This document shows, piece after piece, positions 58,376 to 64,000 of a stretch of DNA of 64,000 bases. The position numbers and the translations under genes are program-made. The notes under the pieces were generated by a model that had not been told where the DNA came from, searched no databases, and saw nothing but the letters and a program-made list of their open reading frames with translations. Origin of the DNA: Cellvibrio polysaccharolyticus (lineage in GTDB: Bacteria > Pseudomonadota > Gammaproteobacteria > Pseudomonadales > Cellvibrionaceae); contig NZ_PRDL01000001.1 in the NCBI RefSeq assembly GCF_015182315.1, positions 62,001 through 126,000 of the forward strand. The letters run 5' to 3'. The stretch's first letter is position 1. Each line of letters starts with the position of its first letter.

Positions 58376-60796
58376 TTAGATATCGAGGTTAGCCACCGCC
58401 AGTGCGTTGGTTTCGATAAAGTCGCGGCGCGGTTCTACGTGGTCGCCCATCAGACAGGTAAAGATCTGATCCGCAGCGATGGCATCCTGAATATTGACGC
58501 GCAACATACGGCGGGTTTCCGGGTTCATGGTGGTTTCCCACAACTGCTCCGGGTTCATCTCACCAAGGCCTTTGTAACGCTGGATGTTGTAGCCCTTGCG
58601 GGATTCTTTCATCAGCCAATCCAGCGCTTCGGCAAAACTTGCCACCGGTTGCTTGCGCTCGCCACGCTGAATGTAAGCACCCTCTTCTATCAATGACTCG
58701 AGGTTTTTGCCCAGCGATACAATAGAAGCGTATTCACCTGACTGGAAGAAATCATGGTTGAACGCGTAGTGATTGGACAGACCATGGGCAATGATTTCTA
58801 CCTGTGGCAGGAACAAGTGGCGCTCCTGGTCTTCCCGCACGGTGATGCGGTATTTCTGGCTACCGGCACGGTCATCCAGTGCCAGACGCGCCATTACCTG
58901 ATCGGCCCACTGTTGCATATGCCCCTGATCACTCAGGTGTTCAATGCTTACCGGCGCAGAGTAGATCATCTTTTCCAGAATAATGGACGGATACAAGCGC
59001 GACAGGCGATCAATAGTACCCATTACCTTGCGGTATTCCGCCACCAGCCTTTCCAGCGCTTCGCCAGCCAAGGGTGGCGCTTCGGCATTAACATGGAAAC
59101 TTGCGCCTTCCAGAGCCGCCTGAGTGAGGAATTCGGTCATCGCCGATTCATCTTTCAGGTATTGCTCCTGCTTGCCCTTGCTGATTTTGTACAAGGGTGG
59201 CTGCGCGATATAAATGTGGCCACGCTCAATCAGTTCGCGCATTTGACGGAAGAAGAAGGTCAGCAGCAAGGTACGAATGTGGGAACCGTCCACGTCCGCA
59301 TCCGTCATGATGATGATGCTGTGGTAGCGCAGTTTTTCCGGGTTGTAATCGTCTTTACCGATACCACAACCGAGCGCGGTGATCAGCGTACCGACTTCGG
59401 CACTGGACAGCATTTTGTCAAAGCGGGCTTTTTCAACGTTAAGAATTTTACCCTTCAGCGGCAGAATCGCCTGGGTTTTACGGGCACGGCCCTGTTTGGC
59501 TGAACCACCCGCCGAGTCACCCTCCACCAGGTAAACTTCGGACAATGCCGGGTCTTTTTCCTGGCAGTCTGCAAGCTTGCCGGGCAGACCGGCGATATCC
59601 AATGCGCCTTTGCGGCGGGTCATGTCGCGCGCCTTACGGGCGGCTTCACGGGCGCGCGCTGCTTCGATCATCTTGTTGACGATAGCACGGGCTTCACCCG
59701 GATTTTCCAACAGGTAATCACCAAAAATCTGATTCATTTCCTGCTCTACGGCAGTTTTCACCTCCGAGGAAACCAGCTTGTCTTTGGTCTGTGAGGAGAA
59801 TTTCGGATCCGGTACTTTAACCGAGATGATGGCAGTAAGACCTTCACGGGCATCGTCGCCGGTGGTGGCTACTTTGGCATTTTTACCCAGGCCTTCTTTT
59901 TCGATGTAGTTGTTGAGGCTACGGGTCAAGGCGGCACGGAAACCGGCAAGGTGAGTACCGCCGTCGCGCTGGGGAATATTGTTGGTGTAGCAGTAGAGGT
60001 TTTCCTGGAAGGAATCATTCCATTGCAGGGCAACTTCCACACCGATACCGTCTTCGCGTTGCAGGGAGACGATGTGAATTACCTTGTTCATGGCGCTTTT
60101 GTTCTGGTTGAGATACTCAACAAAAGCACGCAAACCACCTTCGTATTCGAAGACATCTTCCTTACCGCTGCGCTCGTCTTTCAATACGATGCGAACACCG
60201 GAGTTGAGGAAAGACAGCTCCCGCAGGCGTTTGGCCAGCAAGTCGTACTGGAATTCGATGTTGTTGAAGGTAGCAGCAGAAGGCTTGAAGTGAACTTCGG
60301 TACCGGTGGTGGTAGCGTCACCCACGATAGCCAAAGGGGCTTGCGGTACACCGTGATGGTAGATTTGCTCGAAAACTTTACCACCGCGACGGATAGTCAA
60401 GGTCAGCTCTTCAGACAAAGCGTTAACTACGGATACGCCCACGCCGTGCAAACCGCCGGATACCTTATAGGTATTATCGTCAAACTTACCACCGGCATGC
60501 AGTACGGTCATGATAACTTCGGCTGCAGATACACCTTCTTCGTGCATTTCAGTGGGAATACCACGGCCGTTATCGGATACCGATACGGTTTCATTGGGGT
60601 GGATCACCACTTTGATTTCGCTACAGTAGCCTGCCAGCGCTTCGTCGATGGAGTTATCGACGATTTCAAACACCATGTGATGCAAGCCGGAACCATCATC
60701 CGTGTCACCAATGTACATGCCCGGGCGCTTGCGCACGGCGTCCAGCCCTTTCAGTACCTTAATACTGGACGAATCATAATTGGGCTTATCCGACAT
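58376..60796 (-). CDS. gyrB: DNA gyrase subunit B
   Basis: The ATPase subunit of DNA gyrase, which introduces negative supercoils. The 806 residues have the usual order: GHKL ATPase domain (EIVDNSIDEA, DNGRGIPT, GGLHGVGVSVVNALS), transducer domain, TOPRIM domain (YLVEGDSAGGSAKQGR, DADVDGSHIRTLL) and the C-terminal domain with the insert typical of proteobacterial GyrB and QRYKGLGEMNPEQLWETTM. The ATG is 3 bases after the recF stop. Confidence 0.98.
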   Translation of the reverse strand: MSDKPNYDSSSIKVLKGLDAVRKRPGMYIGDTDDGSGLHHMVFEIVDNSIDEALAGYCSEIKVVIHPNETVSVSDNGRGIPTEMHEEGVSAAEVIMTVLHAGGKFDDNTYKVSGGLHGVGVSVVNALSEELTLTIRRGGKVFEQIYHHGVPQAPLAIVGDATTTGTEVHFKPSAATFNNIEFQYDLLAKRLRELSFLNSGVRIVLKDERSGKEDVFEYEGGLRAFVEYLNQNKSAMNKVIHIVSLQREDGIGVEVALQWNDSFQENLYCYTNNIPQRDGGTHLAGFRAALTRSLNNYIEKEGLGKNAKVATTGDDAREGLTAIISVKVPDPKFSSQTKDKLVSSEVKTAVEQEMNQIFGDYLLENPGEARAIVNKMIEAARAREAARKARDMTRRKGALDIAGLPGKLADCQEKDPALSEVYLVEGDSAGGSAKQGRARKTQAILPLKGKILNVEKARFDKMLSSAEVGTLITALGCGIGKDDYNPEKLRYHSIIIMTDADVDGSHIRTLLLTFFFRQMRELIERGHIYIAQPPLYKISKGKQEQYLKDESAMTEFLTQAALEGASFHVNAEAPPLAGEALERLVAEYRKVMGTIDRLSRLYPSIILEKMIYSAPVSIEHLSDQGHMQQWADQVMARLALDDRAGSQKYRITVREDQERHLFLPQVEIIAHGLSNHYAFNHDFFQSGEYASIVSLGKNLESLIEEGAYIQRGERKQPVASFAEALDWLMKESRKGYNIQRYKGLGEMNPEQLWETTMNPETRRMLRVNIQDAIAADQIFTCLMGDHVEPRRDFIETNALAVANLDI

Positions 60797-60799
60797 AAG

Positions 60800-61933
60800 C
60801 TATTCTCCGCTTTTCATATTCGTTGCTGCTACCGGTAATTCGGTAGCGGCTGAAACCTTACCGTGTTCCACGTGAAACACTTTAACTTCATCTTGGGGTA
60901 AATGCTGCCAGGTGTCTCTCAGGGTTTCGCACTCTACGCCGGTAACAAACACCTGAGTTTCCATGTTATCCAGCCATTTTGCCAAAAGCTGACGGTACTG
61001 TTGATCCAGTTCCGCTGGCAGGTCATCTACCAAATAGATACAGCGACGACCTGTTAATTGATTAAAAACATAGCCTTGGGCAATTTTGAGTGCGCAAACC
61101 AGCAGCTTTTGCTGCCCTCTGGACAATATGTCTGCCGCTTTTTGGCCGTTCAACTGCATGGCAAGATCGGCTCGATGAACACCATAGCGGGTAAAACCGG
61201 TTTTACGATCCTGTTCAAAGCCTCGCTCCAACACCTCATCGTAGGAAGACGTTTTGTCCCAACCACGCTGGTAATGAAGCTCCAACCCTTCAATAGCAAG
61301 GAACTCTTTCAACAGGGGGGCAAAGGCGGTATTGAACGTCGCCAGGCAATTTCGGCGAAAACCATCTATTTCGTTGGTTAGCCGGATCAGTTCCTGATCC
61401 CAAATGGCAACTTCAAAACGATCTATTCTATCATGTCGTAACAAGCTATTGCGTTGTTTAAGGCAGCGCTGTGCGTCTTTCCACGCGGGGAAGAATCCAG
61501 GTTCCACGTGGAACACTAACCAATCTATAAACTGCCGACGATCTCCGGGAGAACCTTCCAGCAACTGGAAGGTATCGGCATTGATAATTTGCAGCGGAAG
61601 ATAGTGCGCCAGGGTGGCTGCCGAAGCGACTGTACTACCGCCCGCTTTAAAGACCGCTTCGCCGCTGCTTTGCCGGTTTACCCCCAGCGCGATTTCCCCG
61701 TCTGTGTCCTCAATTTTACCGAAAACAGTAAAGGCTGGCTGGTTATGGTTAATCAGCGATTTGTGTTTATGACTGCGAAAAGAGCGCCCCAAACCCAATA
61801 CTGAAATAGCTTCCAGTACGCTGGTTTTGCCAGAGCCATTATGGCCGTAGAAAAGATTGACCCGTGAAACCGGGAGAATATCAACAGAGGAGAGATTGCG
61901 GAGGTGCTGGATGGAGAGACGCTTCAACGTCAT
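60800..61933 (-). CDS. recF: DNA replication and repair protein RecF
   Basis: An SMC-like ATPase that loads RecA at gaps. The 377 residues contain Walker A GHNGSGKTS (30-38), the signature LSRGQQKLLVCALKIAQ and Walker B YLVDDLPAELD. Start ATG 61933 lies 45 bases after dnaN on the same strand. A few frame-shared regions on the other strand are only shadows. It belongs to the dnaA-dnaN-recF-gyrB cluster. Confidence 0.97.
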   Translation of the reverse strand: MTLKRLSIQHLRNLSSVDILPVSRVNLFYGHNGSGKTSVLEAISVLGLGRSFRSHKHKSLINHNQPAFTVFGKIEDTDGEIALGVNRQSSGEAVFKAGGSTVASAATLAHYLPLQIINADTFQLLEGSPGDRRQFIDWLVFHVEPGFFPAWKDAQRCLKQRNSLLRHDRIDRFEVAIWDQELIRLTNEIDGFRRNCLATFNTAFAPLLKEFLAIEGLELHYQRGWDKTSSYDEVLERGFEQDRKTGFTRYGVHRADLAMQLNGQKAADILSRGQQKLLVCALKIAQGYVFNQLTGRRCIYLVDDLPAELDQQYRQLLAKWLDNMETQVFVTGVECETLRDTWQHLPQDEVKVFHVEHGKVSAATELPVAATNMKSGE

Positions 61934-61978
61934 GGCAAGAGTCTCTCCAAAGCGAAAGGTAAACTATCAATGCGCCTG

Positions 61979-63082
61979 TTACAGACGCATCGGCATAACA
62001 ACATACAGGGAATCACTGTTTTCAGGCTCTTCCAGCAAGGCACTGCTGTTCGCATCAGACAGGGTAATTTTGATGTTGTCGGCACTGATAACGTTGGCTA
62101 CATCAAGCAGGTAACTGACGTTGAAGCCGACTTCCAGAGAATCACCGGTGTAATCCACGGTAACCTCTTCCTGCGCTTCTTCCTGCTCCGGGTTGTTGGC
62201 AACAATAGTCAGCACACCGGTGCTCAGCAACAAACGAACGCCGCGGTATTTTTCATTGGAGAGAATAGCGGTACGGGCAAACGCCTGCTTAAGTTCCAGA
62301 CGTGAGCCGAGGATTACCTTGTTACCACCACGCGGCAATACCCGCTCGTATTCGGGGAATTTTCCGTCCACCAGCTTGGAGGTAAAGGTGTAATCCACCG
62401 AGGTGACGCGAATGTGGTTGGCACTGAGGGTAACTTCTACCTGGTCGGTGGAGTCATCCAGCAGGCGCGACAATTCCAGTACCCCTTTACGCGGCAGAAT
62501 GGCCTGAATGGTATCAGTGGTGTTTACCGCAACGGCACGGGTACACATCGCCATACGATGACCGTCGGTAGCAACCACACGCAGCTGGTCCTGACGAACC
62601 TCCCACAACATGCCGTTGAGGTAATAGCGAACATCCTGCTGCGCCATCGCAAAGGCGGTGCGTTCAATAAGACGTTTGATCTCCTGACGGGCGCAGTTAA
62701 ACTGCAAGTTACCCGGAGCATCTTCCACGTTGGGGAAATCGGAAGCAGGCAGGGTAGACAGGGTAAAACGGCTGCGGCCGCTTCTCACCAGAATGCGCTG
62801 CTCTTCCTGGATAAACTCAATCATCGAGCCATCCGGCAAGGACTTGCAGATATCGACCAGTTTGCGCGCCGGTACGGTAATATCACCGGCAACACCGCCC
62901 TGCTCTACCGGCACCCGGCCAATAATTTCCACTTCCAGATCGGTACCGGTCAGAGACAATTGGTCTCCTTTCAATACCAGCAACACGTTGGACAACACCG
63001 GTAACGTCTGACGACGCTCAACAACACCGGCAACCAATTGAAGGGGTTTCAGTAATGCCTCACGGGAAACGATAAATTTCAT
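61979..63082 (-). CDS. dnaN: DNA polymerase III beta subunit (sliding clamp)
   Basis: The ring-shaped processivity clamp of the replicative polymerase. The 367 residues begin MKFIVSREALLKPLQLVAGVVERRQTLPVLSNVLL and end YVVMPMRL, the invariant MPMRL of the family. Three similar clamp domains follow each other. The gene lies 84 bases after dnaA. Confidence 0.98.
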   Translation of the reverse strand: MKFIVSREALLKPLQLVAGVVERRQTLPVLSNVLLVLKGDQLSLTGTDLEVEIIGRVPVEQGGVAGDITVPARKLVDICKSLPDGSMIEFIQEEQRILVRSGRSRFTLSTLPASDFPNVEDAPGNLQFNCARQEIKRLIERTAFAMAQQDVRYYLNGMLWEVRQDQLRVVATDGHRMAMCTRAVAVNTTDTIQAILPRKGVLELSRLLDDSTDQVEVTLSANHIRVTSVDYTFTSKLVDGKFPEYERVLPRGGNKVILGSRLELKQAFARTAILSNEKYRGVRLLLSTGVLTIVANNPEQEEAQEEVTVDYTGDSLEVGFNVSYLLDVANVISADNIKITLSDANSSALLEEPENSDSLYVVMPMRL

Positions 63083-63166
63083 GTGCTGCTCTCTCCAGGT
63101 CCTGGGTAAAAGTATTCAGTTTCGACATCCGCTGCCTGGCAACAACCGGCAACACACAGTGCGTCA

Positions 63167-64000
63167 TCAGGTAGTTAATGAACGCAACAAATTCTTCATA
63201 TCTTCGCGGATATCCGCGTTTTCTTCCTGCAATTCCTTAATCTTGCGACAGGCGTGCAACACCGTGGTGTGGTCGCGGCCGCCAAAGGCCTCTCCGATCT
63301 CCGGCAGCGAATGATTGGTCAATTCCTTGGCCAATGCCATGGCAACCTGGCGCGGACGCGCTACAGAGCGGCTGCGGCGCTTGGAGAGCAATTCGTTAAC
63401 TTTGATCTTGTAATATTCGCCCACCACGCGCTGGATATTATCAATACCCACCTGCTTGTCTTGCAGAGCAAGCAAATCTTTCAGGGCTTCACGCACCAGT
63501 TCAACATCAATTGCCCGACCGGTGAAATTGGCGCTGGCGATGACCCGCTTCAAAGCACCTTCCAGATCACGGACGTTGGCACGAATGCGTTGCGCAATAA
63601 AGAAAGCGGCGTCGTGCGGCAGATCGATCCCCACCTGCTCGGCCTTCTTCATCAAAATCGCTACCCGGGTTTCCAGTTCCGGTGGCTCTACCGCTACGGT
63701 AAGCCCCCAGCCGAAGCGCGACTTCAACCGCTCTTCCAGGCCGTTGATTTCCTTCGGGAAACGGTCACAGGTCAGGATGATCTGACGACCCCCTTCCAAC
63801 AGCGAGTTAAAGGTGTGGAAAAACTCTTCCTGGGAGCGCTCTTTGCCGGCAAAAAACTGGATATCATCGATCAACAAGGCATCCATGGAACGATAGTAGC
63901 GCTTGAAGTCATTGATAGCATTCAGCTGCAAGGCTTTCACCATATCCGCCACAAAGCGCTCGGAATGCAGGTACACCACTTTGGCGTTGGGGTTGCGCGC
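63167..64000 (-). CDS. dnaA: Chromosomal replication initiator DnaA, C-terminal part (runs off the right edge)
   Basis: The 3' 277 codons of dnaA; the frame stays open to the last base of the window. Present are the Walker B DALLIDDIQFFAGKERSQEE, sensor I (LTCDRFPKEI), the arginine-finger region (LKSRFGWGL) and the complete DNA-binding domain IV with GGRDHTTVLHACRKI. N-terminal domains I-II and the Walker A motif are outside the window. The origin is expected near the dnaA promoter beyond the right edge, as in pseudomonads. Confidence 0.97.
   Translation of the reverse strand, partial: ARNPNAKVVYLHSERFVADMVKALQLNAINDFKRYYRSMDALLIDDIQFFAGKERSQEEFFHTFNSLLEGGRQIILTCDRFPKEINGLEERLKSRFGWGLTVAVEPPELETRVAILMKKAEQVGIDLPHDAAFFIAQRIRANVRDLEGALKRVIASANFTGRAIDVELVREALKDLLALQDKQVGIDNIQRVVGEYYKIKVNELLSKRRSRSVARPRQVAMALAKELTNHSLPEIGEAFGGRDHTTVLHACRKIKELQEENADIREDMKNLLRSLTT

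Overview
The window looks like chromosomal DNA of a plant-cell-wall-degrading gammaproteobacterium close to Cellvibrio and its relatives (Cellvibrionaceae). Three things point there. The housekeeping gene order is Pseudomonas-like: coxB-ctaD-ctaG-coxC-SURF1-ctaA-ctaB-SCO, metX-metW, yggT-proC, lpxL, glyQS, gmhB-plsC and dnaA-dnaN-recF-gyrB. The secreted lyases carry long serine-rich linkers. There is a GH67 alpha-glucuronidase whose catalytic residues have the same spacing as in the Cellvibrio japonicus enzyme. This is inference from gene content; no 16S rRNA gene is present.

Layout. 1-295: end of an unknown gene, leftward. 1037-9602: aa3-type cytochrome c oxidase genes with copper and heme A assembly factors, rightward except one small DUF2909 gene. 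9702-14505: leftward hemW, rdgB, a DUF4426 gene, a lipoprotein, metW and metX. 14643-22909: leftward dynamin-like GTPase, yggU, yggT, proC, then a three-gene envelope cluster (RimK-like ATP-grasp, inactive transglutaminase with 7 TM helices, retropepsin-like lipoprotein) and an LpxL-type acyltransferase. 23088-27745: rightward glyQ, glyS, gmhB, plsC.

27746-58218 is an accessory block lying between plsC and gyrB, which are close neighbours near the origin in pseudomonads. It holds a GH67 alpha-glucuronidase with a UxuR/ExuR-like palindrome upstream, a metallo-beta-lactamase-fold protein, a GreA/Rnk-like protein, a 31-residue basic peptide, and three pectate lyase genes, one of which encodes a 1.7-thousand-residue lipoprotein with two different PL1-type catalytic domains. 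It continues with a modular lipoprotein, a TonB-dependent receptor, a mipA-DUF3019-rstA-rstB-like operon, an ABC exporter operon, leuA and a divergent Lrp/AsnC regulator. The lyases, modular lipoprotein and receptor together look like a surface system that binds and cuts pectin and imports the products. 58376-64000 is gyrB, recF, dnaN and the 3' part of dnaA, leftward; the origin itself is probably just beyond the right edge.

The most unusual non-coding signal is a pair of nested inverted repeats (11585-11682 and 26234-26323). They share an architecture of one long outer stem enclosing two small hairpins. The hairpin loops are conserved (TCCN) while the stems differ in sequence yet stay complementary. 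No tRNA, rRNA, CRISPR array, insertion sequence or transposase was found.
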